From the NCBI GenBank assembly GCA_043743335.1, contig JAYTWR010000041.1, positions 39,352 through 103,351 on the forward strand: 64,000 bases of DNA, read 5' to 3'. Of the stretch, positions 50,108 to 58,780 are shown piece after piece. The DNA comes from UBA5216 sp043743335. Lineage in GTDB: Bacteria; Pseudomonadota; Gammaproteobacteria; Burkholderiales; SG8-41. Within the stretch, counting starts at the first letter, position 1; each line of letters opens with the position of its first letter. The position numbers and the translations under genes are program-made. Below the pieces are notes generated by a model. The model did no database searches. It was not told where the DNA came from and saw only the letters and a list, made by a program, of their open reading frames with translations.

Positions 50108-51907
50108 ATGACTGCGCCTGATTACGTTAAAAACAAGAAATTGGCCGCGTGGGTGGCCGAAGTCGCCCAGCTAACCAAGCCGGACCGCATCTACTGGTGC
50201 GATGGTTCGCAAGCGGAATATGATCGCCTGTGCACCGAGATGGTCGCTTCAGGCATGTTGATTAAACTCAACGAGCAAAAGCGCCCCGGCTGCTTTTTGG
50301 CGCGCTCTGATCCCGATGACGTGGCGCGCATGGAAGACCGTACTTTCGTGTGCAGCAAAAGCAAAGAAGACGCTGGCCCCAATAATAATTGGGAAGCGCC
50401 CGAAGTCATGCGCGAGAAGTTAAAGAAAATCAGCGATGGCTGTATGCGTGGCCGCACTATGTATGTCATTCCGTTCAGCATGGGGCCGCTGGGTTCGCAC
50501 ATTTCGCACATCGGCGTGGAACTGACCGATTCGCCTTACGTGGTGGTGAGCATGCGCATCATGACGCGTATTGGTCGCGCGGTGATGGATTTGCTGGGCA
50601 CCGATGGGTTTTTTGTGCCGTGCCTGCACTCGGTGGGCTACCCGCTCGCGCCGGGGCAAAAAGATTTGGTGTGGCCGAGCAGCAAAGAGCACAAATACAT
50701 TGTGCATTTCCCCGAAGAAAAACTCATTTGGTCATTCGGCTCCGGCTACGGCGGCAATGCGCTGTTGGGCAAAAAATGTTTCGCGCTGCGCATTGCGTCC
50801 ATCATGGCGCGCGAACAGGGCTGGCTGGCTGAGCACATGCTGATTCTCGGCATCCAGCCACCGGGCGGCAAAAAGCATTACATCGCGGCGGCATTCCCCA
50901 GCGCCTGCGGCAAAACCAACCTCGCGATGTTGATACCGCCCAAGGAACTGGCTGGCTGGAACGTCACCACCATCGGCGAAGATATTGCATGGATCAAGCC
51001 GGGCAAAGACGGACGCTTGTATGCGATTAACCCGGAGGCTGGCGCGTTTGGCGTGGCACCGGGCACGTCTGAATTTACCAACCCGAATTGCCTCGCCGCG
51101 CTGAACAAAAATACCATTTTCACCAACGTCGCCCTCACAGCAGACGGTGATGTGTGGTGGGAAGGCCTGTCGCAAACGCCGCCGATGAATTTGATCGATT
51201 GGCAAGGCAAGCCGTGGGACCCGGACAGCGACAAGCTCGCGGCCCACGCCAATGCGCGTTTCACTGTGGCGGCGTCACAGATTCCGTGCATCGACAAAGA
51301 TTGGGAGAACCCCGCGGGCGTGCCGATCAGCGCGTTCCTGTTTGGCGGGCGTCGCACGACGACGGTGCCGTTGGTGATCGAAGCCAAAGACTGGACACAC
51401 GGCGTTTACATGGCCGCGACCATGGCCTCTGAAACCACGGCGGCGATTATCGGTAAGCAGGGTGTGGTGCGGCGCGATCCGTTTGCCATGCTGCCGTTCT
51501 GCGGCTACCACTTTGGCGACTATTTCAGCCATTGGCTGAAAGTCGGCAAGGCGCTGACAGAAGCGCCGAAAATTTACGCGGTGAACTGGTTCCGCAAAGA
51601 CGACAACGGCAAATTCATGTGGCCGGGTTTCGGCGAAAACATGCGCGTGCTGAAGTGGATTATCGAGCGCTGCGAAGGTCAAGGCGGCGCAACCGATACG
51701 CCGGTCGGTCGCATGCCGCGCTTTGAGGATATGGAGCTCAAAGGCATTCCCGGCTTCTCGAAAAAAGCGTTTGAAGAACTCACCAAAGTTGACAAAGCCT
51801 TGTGGCAAGCCGAGGTGAAAGATCACGAACGCCTGTTCGGCGAATTGTCCGCGCGCATGCCCGCCGAAATGGCAGAGCAGCGCAGGCAGTTGGAAAAAGC
51901 GCTGTAA
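50108..51907 (+). CDS. pckG: Phosphoenolpyruvate carboxykinase (GTP)
   Basis: A 599-residue GTP-dependent PEP carboxykinase; ATG 50108 has AAGGA 7-8 bases upstream and the longer frame to 49937 is non-coding. Motifs: F-P-S-A-C-G-K-T-N P-loop with active-site Cys267, FGSGYGGNALLGKKCFALRI, W-E-G, and the N-W-F-R-K-D nucleotide loop. Converts oxaloacetate and GTP to PEP and CO2 for gluconeogenesis. A clear intrinsic terminator follows. Confidence 0.97.
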   Translation: MTAPDYVKNKKLAAWVAEVAQLTKPDRIYWCDGSQAEYDRLCTEMVASGMLIKLNEQKRPGCFLARSDPDDVARMEDRTFVCSKSKEDAGPNNNWEAPEVMREKLKKISDGCMRGRTMYVIPFSMGPLGSHISHIGVELTDSPYVVVSMRIMTRIGRAVMDLLGTDGFFVPCLHSVGYPLAPGQKDLVWPSSKEHKYIVHFPEEKLIWSFGSGYGGNALLGKKCFALRIASIMAREQGWLAEHMLILGIQPPGGKKHYIAAAFPSACGKTNLAMLIPPKELAGWNVTTIGEDIAWIKPGKDGRLYAINPEAGAFGVAPGTSEFTNPNCLAALNKNTIFTNVALTADGDVWWEGLSQTPPMNLIDWQGKPWDPDSDKLAAHANARFTVAASQIPCIDKDWENPAGVPISAFLFGGRRTTTVPLVIEAKDWTHGVYMAATMASETTAAIIGKQGVVRRDPFAMLPFCGYHFGDYFSHWLKVGKALTEAPKIYAVNWFRKDDNGKFMWPGFGENMRVLKWIIERCEGQGGATDTPVGRMPRFEDMELKGIPGFSKKAFEELTKVDKALWQAEVKDHERLFGELSARMPAEMAEQRRQLEKAL

Positions 51908-51925
51908 AAGGCGGTGACATCAGGT

Positions 51926-51959
51926 AAAAAAGCCGTGGTGCTGCACCACGGCTTTTTTT
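51926..51959 (+). terminator. Intrinsic terminator of pckG
   Basis: A perfect 10-bp stem (AGCCGTGGTG / CACCACGGCT) with a 3-base loop, preceded by six A and followed by seven T, 18 bases after the pckG stop. Confidence 0.93.
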
Positions 51960-52015
51960 GGGTCATAATTTGAGCAGGGTAATTTTAGGGTGATAATGAC
52001 TTGAAGAAAGTAAAT

Positions 52016-52963
52016 ATGAAAAATTCAATAAAATCAATTACTTACGTGATATCTCTCTGGTGCGCAGCACTACAGGCCGCGCCGTTTGCGTATGTCGCCA
52101 ACGAGCGTACCGGCACGGTGTCGATTATCGACATTGCGACCGACAGTGTGGTCGGTGACATGCCTGCCGGCAAAAAGCCGCGTGGCATGACAGCCACCAA
52201 AGACGGCAAGCAGCTTTATGTCAGCGATCAGCCGGCCAACGCGCTGCAGGTGATCGACATTGCCTCGCGCAAAATCACCGGCAAGGTGGATCTCGGCGAA
52301 TCGCCCGAAGGCGTTTACGGATCGCCCGACGGCAAATGGCTGGCAGTCGCCGTGGAAGAGGACAACTCGGTGCATTTCATCAACACGGCGACAAGCAAGC
52401 GCGAATTTCAGGTGAAGACCGAAGGCAAAAATCCGGAACATGCGGTGTTCAGCGCCGACGGCAAGTGGGTGTATGTCAGCGCCGAAGATGCCGATATCGT
52501 CGATGTGATCGACGTGGCCGCACGCAAACAGGTGGCAGCGATCAAGGTCGGTAAACGGCCGCGCGGCATTGGTTTCACGCCGGACGGCAAGTTGGCCTAC
52601 GTGGCGTGCGAGCTGTCGGATCAGGTACACGCCATCGACGTGGCCACGCGCAAAGTGGTGGCGGTGATCGCGGCGGGTGTGCGCGCAAACGGCATCGCAG
52701 TGCATCCCAACAGCAAGACGGTTTATGCCACCAACGGCGGCGACGGCACCGTGATGGTGATCGACGTCGCGAGCAACACCGTGGTGAAAACCATCGCCGT
52801 TGGCCTGCGGCCGTGGAATATGGCGATTACCGCCGACGGCAACAAGCTGTATGTAGCGAATGGACGCTCCAACAGCGTGTCGGTCATCGACACCGCGAAG
52901 CAGGAAAAAATAACTGACATCAAAGTGGGTGAGTTGCCGTGGGGCGTTTTCATCCCCCAGTAA
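52016..52963 (+). CDS. Secreted YVTN-type beta-propeller protein
   Basis: A 315-residue periplasmic propeller. I choose ATG 52016 (MKNSIKSITYVIS); a TTG at 52001 in frame is possible. A signal peptide ends near L-Q-A-A-P. About seven blades follow, each with the Y-V-x-N / V-I-D-x-x-x pattern (FAYVANERTGTVSIIDIAT, LYVSDQPANALQVIDIAS, LYVANGRSNSVSVIDTA). Such proteins often accompany redox or dehydrogenase systems, but no binding site can be read. Codons 4-11 come from a copy of the dispersed motif. The dioxygenase gene starts 16 bases downstream. Confidence 0.87.
   Translation: MKNSIKSITYVISLWCAALQAAPFAYVANERTGTVSIIDIATDSVVGDMPAGKKPRGMTATKDGKQLYVSDQPANALQVIDIASRKITGKVDLGESPEGVYGSPDGKWLAVAVEEDNSVHFINTATSKREFQVKTEGKNPEHAVFSADGKWVYVSAEDADIVDVIDVAARKQVAAIKVGKRPRGIGFTPDGKLAYVACELSDQVHAIDVATRKVVAVIAAGVRANGIAVHPNSKTVYATNGGDGTVMVIDVASNTVVKTIAVGLRPWNMAITADGNKLYVANGRSNSVSVIDTAKQEKITDIKVGELPWGVFIPQ
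52027..52048 (+). repeat. Dispersed boundary motif, copy 14, inside the propeller gene start
   Basis: AATAAAATCAATTACTTAC then GTG, within the signal-peptide codons of the beta-propeller gene. Confidence 0.85.
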
Positions 52964-52979
52964 ACAAAAGGGTCGAACC

Positions 52980-53876
52980 ATGAGCATCACGGTATCGGCC
53001 GTCACGCCGAGTTTTGTCGCCGAGATTTACGACGTAGACCTGACGAAGCCGGTTCCCGACGCCGATTTCACTGCGATTGCCAATGCATTTTGGCAATACG
53101 CCGTGCTGATTTTTCCGGCGCAGGATATTACCCAGCAGCAGCAACTTACGTTCGCCGAGCGTTTCGGGCCGATTGAGCGCGAACGCACGCTCGACCCCAA
53201 GGCCACGCCCAGCCGCTTTGACGGCGCGTTTGCGGATATTTCCAACCTGACTGCCGACGGCAAAATCTGGGGTGCGGATAGCCGCCAGCGCATGTATAAA
53301 GCCGGCAACAAGCTGTGGCATACCGACAGCTCCTTCAAGCGTCTGCCGTCGCTGACGTCACTGCTGCATGCGCGCACGACGGTGCCCATTGGCGGCCACA
53401 CCGAGTTCGCCGATCAGCGCGCAGCGTACGACGCTTTGCCCGAAGCCGACAAAAAAGCATTTGAGCGCCTGGTGGTCGAACACTGGATCGCCACCTCACG
53501 GCAGCGCAGCGGCTTTACCGAGTTTAACGAAGACGAGCGCAAACGCCTGCCGCCGGTGCCGCAAATGCTGGTGCGGCTGATTCCACAGAGCAAGCGCAAA
53601 TCGCTGTATGTGGCGTCGCACGCCGGGCGTGTATTCGGCATGCCCGACGACGAAGGCCGCGCGCTGATTGACCGGCTGATTGATCATGTGACACAGCGAC
53701 AGTTTGTCTACACGCATCGCTGGCGCGTCAACGAACTGGTGATGTGGGATAACCGCTGCACCATGCACCGCGGCACGGATTACGATGATTTGCGCTACGT
53801 GCGCGACATGCGGCGGGTCACGGTGAGCGATATTGCCAATAGCTGCGAGCAGGCCGGCGTGGCGGTGGCGGCGTAA
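52980..53876 (+). CDS. TauD/TfdA-family Fe(II)/2-oxoglutarate dioxygenase
   Basis: A 298-residue protein starting at ATG 52980 (AAGGG upstream). The iron facial triad is in W-H-T-D-S-S-F (His, Asp) and C-T-M-H-R-G-T-D (distal His), and the 2-oxoglutarate Arg lies in R-D-M-R-R-V. Closest in character to the 2,4-D/alkylsulfate dioxygenase group, which hydroxylates a substrate next to an ether or sulfonate with loss of CO2 from 2-oxoglutarate. Substrate unknown. Probably cotranscribed with the propeller gene. Confidence 0.9.
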   Translation: MSITVSAVTPSFVAEIYDVDLTKPVPDADFTAIANAFWQYAVLIFPAQDITQQQQLTFAERFGPIERERTLDPKATPSRFDGAFADISNLTADGKIWGADSRQRMYKAGNKLWHTDSSFKRLPSLTSLLHARTTVPIGGHTEFADQRAAYDALPEADKKAFERLVVEHWIATSRQRSGFTEFNEDERKRLPPVPQMLVRLIPQSKRKSLYVASHAGRVFGMPDDEGRALIDRLIDHVTQRQFVYTHRWRVNELVMWDNRCTMHRGTDYDDLRYVRDMRRVTVSDIANSCEQAGVAVAA

Positions 53877-53910
53877 TCACCGAGGTGTGTCGGCTGATGC
53901 GTTCGCTTTG

Positions 53911-53930
53911 TAACTAATTGATTTTATTTA
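53911..53930 (-). repeat. Dispersed boundary motif, copy 15, at the coxM-like stop
   Basis: Minus strand TAAATAAAATCAATTAGTTA; its first TAA is the stop codon of the FAD-subunit gene. Confidence 0.88.
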
Positions 53931-54734
53931 CTTTTCTGTCAATGCCGCAGTCACTGCGCGCTGCGCCAGCACGGTAATCAAGTGCGCGCGGTATTCCGCG
54001 CTGGCGTGAATGTCGCTGTTTAGTTTGTCGGCGGCGACTTTTGATTTTGCGATAGCTTCCGGCGCGAATTTCTCGCCGAGTTTCTTTTCCATGTCTTTCA
54101 CGCGAAACACGCCTGCGTTGCCCGCACCGGTGACGGCCACGCGCACATGGCCTGCGCCTTCGCTGACGAACACGCCCACCAGCGCAAAGCGCGATGCCGG
54201 GTTTTTGAACTTGATGTACGCCGCGCGCTTGGGCAACGGAAACGCCACCGAGGTAATGATTTCGCCGGGCTTCAATGCGGTCTCAAACAAGCCGGTGAAA
54301 AATTTGTCGGCGGCTATCGAGCGCCGGTTGGTGTGGATGGTCGCGCCCAAGCCGAGCACGGCTGCCGGGTAATCCGCCGCCGGATCGTTGTTGGCGAGCG
54401 AGCCGCCGAGCGTGCCCATGTTGCGCACCTGCCGGTCGCCGATGCCGGCGGCCACGCGCGCGAGCACAGGCGCGCCCATCAGCACATCTTTCGACGTGGC
54501 GACTTCGCTGTGGCGCAGGCCCGCGCCGACGGTGAGCACGGCACCCAAAAGCTGGGTTTCGCGCATGTCGGCAATGCCGCCGATGTCCACCAACGCGGCG
54601 GATTGCGCGAGTCGCATTTTCAGCGTGGGGATTAGGCTTTGTCCGCCGCCGAGCAGGCGTGCGTTGTCGATTTTCTTCAACAATGCCGCAGCGTCTTTGA
54701 GCGTGGCGGGGCGGTGGTAATCGAATGCATGCAT
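53928..54734 (-). CDS. Molybdenum hydroxylase FAD-binding subunit (CoxM-like)
   Basis: A 268-residue medium subunit; ATG 54734 (MHAFDYHRPATL) follows AGGGG. FAD motifs A-R-L-L-G-G-G-Q-S-L-I-P and N-M-G-T-L-G-G-S-L-A-N-N-D-P (about 100-115) are intact, as in CO dehydrogenase and xanthine dehydrogenase medium subunits. Passes electrons from the iron-sulfur subunit to an acceptor. Third gene of coxS-coxL-coxM order on the minus strand; direct copies of the dispersed motif lie at both its ends. Confidence 0.92.
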   Translation of the reverse strand: MHAFDYHRPATLKDAAALLKKIDNARLLGGGQSLIPTLKMRLAQSAALVDIGGIADMRETQLLGAVLTVGAGLRHSEVATSKDVLMGAPVLARVAAGIGDRQVRNMGTLGGSLANNDPAADYPAAVLGLGATIHTNRRSIAADKFFTGLFETALKPGEIITSVAFPLPKRAAYIKFKNPASRFALVGVFVSEGAGHVRVAVTGAGNAGVFRVKDMEKKLGEKFAPEAIAKSKVAADKLNSDIHASAEYRAHLITVLAQRAVTAALTEK

Positions 54735-54745
54735 GATTTTCCCCT

Positions 54746-54760
54746 GACTATTTGTTTTTA
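54746..54760 (-). repeat. Dispersed boundary motif, copy 16, at the coxL-like stop
   Basis: Minus strand GTAAAAACAAATAGTCA; the TAG is the stop codon of the large-subunit gene, so the motif encodes its last Lys-Asn-Lys. Confidence 0.75.
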
Positions 54761-57123
54761 CGCGAGGTTTTGGATTGCAGCGCACGCCACACGGTTTCGG
54801 ACGTGGCGGGCATGGCGATATCTTTGATACCCAGCGCGTCAGTGATCGCGTTAATCACCGCGGGCGGCGAGCCGATGGCACCCGCTTCGCCGCAGCCTTT
54901 GACCCCCAGCGGGTTGTGCGTGCAGGCGGTGACTTTGGTGTCTACCTGAAACGATGGGACATCATCCGCGCGCGGCATGGCGTAATCCATATAGCTGCCG
55001 GTGATCAACTGGCCGCTTTGCGGATCGTAGGCGCAGCCTTCGAGCAGCGCCTGGCCGATGCCTTGCGCGAGGCCCCCGTGTACTTGGCCTTCGACAATCA
55101 TCGGGTTAATGATGTTGCCGAAATCATCCACGGCGGTGAAGTTGACTACTTTGGTGGCGCCGGTTTGCGGATCAATCTCAACCTCGCAGATATGGGTGCC
55201 TGCGGGATAGGTGAAGTTGGTCGGATCGTAAAACGCCTGTTCGTTCAAGCCCGGCTCAAGTTTATCGAGCGGGTAGTTGTGCGGCACGTAGGCGGCGAAC
55301 GCCACTTCGGCGATGGTTTTTTGCTTGTCGGTGCCGGCAACACGGAACACGCCGTCTTTGAAATCGATGTCGTCGTCGGTAGCTTCCAGCAAATGCGCGG
55401 CGATTTTTTTGCCCTTGGCGATGACCTTGTCGATCGCTTTGATGATGGCCGAGCCACCCACGGCGATGGAGCGTGAACCATACGTGCCCATGCCGAAGGG
55501 AATGCGGCCTGTGTCGCCGTGTACGATATCCACGTTTTCAAGCGGAATGCCGAGCTTGTCGGCAACCACCTGCGCGAAAGTGGTTTCATGCCCTTGCCCG
55601 TGGCTGTGCGAGCCGGTGAACACACTGACGCTGCCGGTGGGATGAAAACGCACTTCGCCCGCTTCAAACAGGCCCGCACGCGCACCCAGCGCGCCAGCAA
55701 TATTGGACGGCGCCAGCCCGCAAGCCTCGATGTACGCGGAGTAGCCCAGCCCGCGTAACTTGCCGCGATCCGCCGCTTGCTTGCGGCGCGCTTCAAAGCC
55801 CGCAACATCGGCAAGCTGCATCGCGGCGGTGAGCGTGGCATCGTAATTGCCGGTGTCGTAACAGAGGGCCACCGGCGTCTGATACGGAAACTGCGTGATG
55901 AAATTGCGGCGACGGATTTCTGCCGGCGAAATGTTCATCTCGCGCGCGGCGGTTTCCACCAGCCGCTCGACAACATAGGTCGCCTCAGGCCGCCCAGCGC
56001 CACGATAGGCGTCCACCGGCGCGGTGTTGGTGAACACGGCGGTGACTTCGCAGTAAATGGCTGGCGTGGTGTATTGGCCTGCGAGCAAGGTGGCGTACAA
56101 AATCGTCGGAATGCACGAGGCAAACGTAGACAAATACGCGCCCATGTTGGCCGTGGTATGCACGCGCATGGCAAGGAACTTGCCGTTTTTATCGAGCGCA
56201 AGTTCGGCTTTGGTGAGGTGATCGCGACCATGCGCATCCGTCAGAAAAGAATCCGAGCGCTCGCATACCCATTTGATCGGGCGATTCACGCGCTTGGACG
56301 CCCAAGTGATGACGGTTTCTTCGGCATACAGATAAATCTTCGAACCGAAGCCGCCGCCGACATCCGGCGCAATCACGCGCACTTTATGTTCGGGCAAGCC
56401 CAGCACAAACGCCGTCATCAGCAAGCGCTCGACGTGCGGGTTCTGGCTGGTGACATGCAGCGTGTAGGAATCGTCCGCGCGCGCATATTGCGCGAGGGCG
56501 GCGCGCGGCTCGATGGCATTGGGAATCAAACGGTTGTTGGCAAACGCCAGCGTGGTGACGTGCTTGGCGGAAGCAAACGCCTTGTTCACCGTGTCTTGCA
56601 CGCCGATAGACCACACATAGCAGGTGTTGTCGGGCACGCCGTCATGCACTAGCGCAGCACCTGGCTTGCGCGCATCGCCCACGGCGACTACGGCGGGCAA
56701 TACGGCGTAATCCACTTCAATCAGCGCAGCGGCGTCCTTGGCTTGATGCAGTGATTCAGCAATCACCACGGCCACCTGATCACCGACATGCCGCACCTTA
56801 CCCTGCGCGAGACACGGATGCGGCGGCTCTTTCATCGGCTGACCGTTGACATCGGTAATCAACCAACCGCAGGGCAGGCCACCGACTTTGGCGGCAGCGA
56901 GATCGTCGCCGGTGAAAATGCCCACTACGCCTGGCGCGACTTGCGCTTTGGAAAGATCAATGCTGCGTATCGTGGCATGCGCGTGCGGCGAGCGCAGAAA
57001 ATACGCGTGGGTTTGTCCGACAACTGAAATATCGTCGGTATACGTGCCGCCGCCCGTGATGAAGCGTTGGTCTTCTTTGCGCTTGATGCTCTGACCGATG
57101 TAGGGAACATGAGGAGCGTTCAT
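54748..57123 (-). CDS. Molybdenum hydroxylase large subunit (form II CoxL-like)
   Basis: A 791-residue molybdopterin-binding large subunit. The active-site loop reads A-Y-R-G-A-G-R (about 370-376), the form II sequence, not the A-Y-R-C-S-F-R of true CO dehydrogenases, so the substrate is probably a heterocycle, aldehyde or other compound rather than CO. Other cofactor motifs: GGGFGSKIYLYAEE, GSHSHGQGHETTFAQ and C-terminal K-G-C-G-E-A-G-A with the catalytic Glu. Lies between the small and medium subunit genes with 4- and 13-base gaps. XdhC for its maturation is encoded at 42333-43331. Confidence 0.94.
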   Translation of the reverse strand: MNAPHVPYIGQSIKRKEDQRFITGGGTYTDDISVVGQTHAYFLRSPHAHATIRSIDLSKAQVAPGVVGIFTGDDLAAAKVGGLPCGWLITDVNGQPMKEPPHPCLAQGKVRHVGDQVAVVIAESLHQAKDAAALIEVDYAVLPAVVAVGDARKPGAALVHDGVPDNTCYVWSIGVQDTVNKAFASAKHVTTLAFANNRLIPNAIEPRAALAQYARADDSYTLHVTSQNPHVERLLMTAFVLGLPEHKVRVIAPDVGGGFGSKIYLYAEETVITWASKRVNRPIKWVCERSDSFLTDAHGRDHLTKAELALDKNGKFLAMRVHTTANMGAYLSTFASCIPTILYATLLAGQYTTPAIYCEVTAVFTNTAPVDAYRGAGRPEATYVVERLVETAAREMNISPAEIRRRNFITQFPYQTPVALCYDTGNYDATLTAAMQLADVAGFEARRKQAADRGKLRGLGYSAYIEACGLAPSNIAGALGARAGLFEAGEVRFHPTGSVSVFTGSHSHGQGHETTFAQVVADKLGIPLENVDIVHGDTGRIPFGMGTYGSRSIAVGGSAIIKAIDKVIAKGKKIAAHLLEATDDDIDFKDGVFRVAGTDKQKTIAEVAFAAYVPHNYPLDKLEPGLNEQAFYDPTNFTYPAGTHICEVEIDPQTGATKVVNFTAVDDFGNIINPMIVEGQVHGGLAQGIGQALLEGCAYDPQSGQLITGSYMDYAMPRADDVPSFQVDTKVTACTHNPLGVKGCGEAGAIGSPPAVINAITDALGIKDIAMPATSETVWRALQSKTSRKNK

Positions 57124-57127
57124 GGTG

Positions 57128-57601
57128 TCAGCCTTTCATGCCGACAGCGCCGGCGATAACCGCTTTGACGATATTGTGATAACCGGTGCAACGGCAGATG
57201 TTGCCGTCGAGCTCTGCGCGCACGGTTTCCTCATTCGGTGTGGGATGTTTTTTCACCAGATCAATCGCGCTCATCACCATACCCGGCGTGCAAAAGCCGC
57301 ACTGCAAGCCATGATGCTCACGAAACGCCGCTTGCATTGGATGCAGCTCACCGTTTGCGCCGCCAATGCCCTCAATAGTCGTCACGTTAGCACCCTGCGC
57401 CTGTGCCGCCAGCATGTTGCAGGCCTTCACCGCACGGCCATCCAAATGCACCGTGCACGCACCGCACTGGCCCGTGTCGCAGCCGATGTGCGTGCCAGTG
57501 AGGTTCAGTTGCTCGCGCAGGAGCTGGGCGAGCAGCATGCGTGGGTCTATGTCAGCGATGATGACTTTGCCGTTGACGGTAAGGGACAGAGGGAGGCTCA
57601 T
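57128..57601 (-). CDS. Molybdenum hydroxylase 2Fe-2S subunit (CoxS-like)
   Basis: A 157-residue small subunit with two 2Fe-2S clusters: plant-ferredoxin type Cys41, 46, 49, 61 (C-D-T-G-Q-C-G-A-C) and the second cluster Cys101, 104, 136, 138 (C-G-F-C-T-P-G-M and C-R-C-T-G-Y). ATG 57601 has GGAG five bases upstream. Electron relay between the molybdenum and FAD subunits. First gene of the three-subunit operon. Confidence 0.95.
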   Translation of the reverse strand: MSLPLSLTVNGKVIIADIDPRMLLAQLLREQLNLTGTHIGCDTGQCGACTVHLDGRAVKACNMLAAQAQGANVTTIEGIGGANGELHPMQAAFREHHGLQCGFCTPGMVMSAIDLVKKHPTPNEETVRAELDGNICRCTGYHNIVKAVIAGAVGMKG

Positions 57602-57722
57602 GAGTGCTCCGGAAAGCAAGAGGTGAAAAACGAAACCCGCATCGTGCAGCGTGGTGAGTTCATGCTAGCGCAAGCACGTGGTGCATGCAATATCACACGC
57701 GTCAGTGGCGCATAAATTTATC

Positions 57723-57743
57723 AATAAAAACAATTGGTTAGGA
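57723..57743 (+). repeat. Dispersed boundary motif, copy 17
   Basis: AATAAAAACAATTGGTTAGG in the 201-base gap between the coxS-like gene and a Bug gene; the rest of that gap shows nothing recognisable. Confidence 0.75.
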
Positions 57744-57802
57744 AATATTTGACTCGGCGCTGCATTGTCTTTCGCATGAGTTTCTCTTAAAGCGTTCGTC
57801 GT

Positions 57803-58780
57803 TTAGTCGAGCTTGATCCCGCTCTCTTGCACCAGCTTTTTGAACTTAGCCTGTTCCGAACGGATAAACAGTGAAAATTCCTCTGGCGTATTGGTCTTGG
57901 GCGATGTGCCCTGCGTCGCCAGCACCTGCGGCAAATCGCTGGCTTTGGCGATCTTGTTGATTTCATCGCTCAGGCGTTTGACGATGGCAACCGGCGTGCC
58001 CGCCGGCGCGAGAAAACCGTTCCACAGATCAATCTGCATAGCGGGGCCGCCGGATTCGGCCATCGTCGGCAGGTCGGCATAAGACTCCACACGCTTGGCC
58101 CCGGTAGTGGCCAGCCCGCGCAGCTTGCCACCACGCACATGCGCAATGACCGTGCCGATGCCGCTAAAAGCCGTGTTGACCTGCCCTGCGAGCAAATCCA
58201 CCGTCGCGGGCGCAGCCCCCTTGTAAGGCACATGAATCAGACTGACGCCCGCCGCCTTGCCGAACATAAAGCCAGCCAGATGTTGAATGCTGCCGCTGCC
58301 CAGCGACGCGTAAGTGACCGTACCAGGCTTGGCCTTGGCCACGTGAATCAGTTCCGGCACGCTGCGCGCCGCCACGGAGGGATGTATCACCAGCACCAGC
58401 GGATTTAGCGTGCAAATTGAAATGGGTGCAAAGCCTTTTTCCGCATCGTACGGTAGTCGGCTATACATATACGGGTTGATGCTGATGGTGGAAATATTGG
58501 TTTGAATGAAGGTATAGCCGTCGGGCGGCGCTTTAGCGGTGGCCTCCATGGCGATGATTCCTGCAGCACCGCCGCGATTGTCGACCACCACCTGCTGGCC
58601 CAGTGCGTCGCCCAAACGTGACGCATACGAACGCGCAACAAAATCCGCGCCGCCGCCGGGTGGCACCGGCACGATCAACCGCAGCGGGCGGTTGGGAAAC
58701 GGCTGCGCCCCTGCCACAGATGACGTCACGATGAGCCAAACCGCAATAGCCACCCACCTTGGTCGATGTCTCACCATCAA
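57803..58780 (-). CDS. Tripartite tricarboxylate transporter receptor (Bug family)
   Basis: A 325-residue secreted receptor; signal peptide ends near V-A-G-A-Q, then FPNRPLRLIVPVPPGGGADF, NRGGAAGIIAMEATAKAPPD, LIHVPYKGAAPATVDLLAGQ and VQESGIKLD at the end. The ATG at 58780 overlaps the stop of the upstream dehydrogenase as ATGA, so translation is coupled. Same pairing (2-hydroxyacid dehydrogenase then Bug) as at 43425-45386. Confidence 0.93.
   Translation of the reverse strand: MMVRHRPRWVAIAVWLIVTSSVAGAQPFPNRPLRLIVPVPPGGGADFVARSYASRLGDALGQQVVVDNRGGAAGIIAMEATAKAPPDGYTFIQTNISTISINPYMYSRLPYDAEKGFAPISICTLNPLVLVIHPSVAARSVPELIHVAKAKPGTVTYASLGSGSIQHLAGFMFGKAAGVSLIHVPYKGAAPATVDLLAGQVNTAFSGIGTVIAHVRGGKLRGLATTGAKRVESYADLPTMAESGGPAMQIDLWNGFLAPAGTPVAIVKRLSDEINKIAKASDLPQVLATQGTSPKTNTPEEFSLFIRSEQAKFKKLVQESGIKLD

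Noticed and set aside
54748..57601. True aerobic CO dehydrogenase
   Set aside because: The active-site loop is A-Y-R-G-A-G-R (form II) and accessory cox genes are absent.
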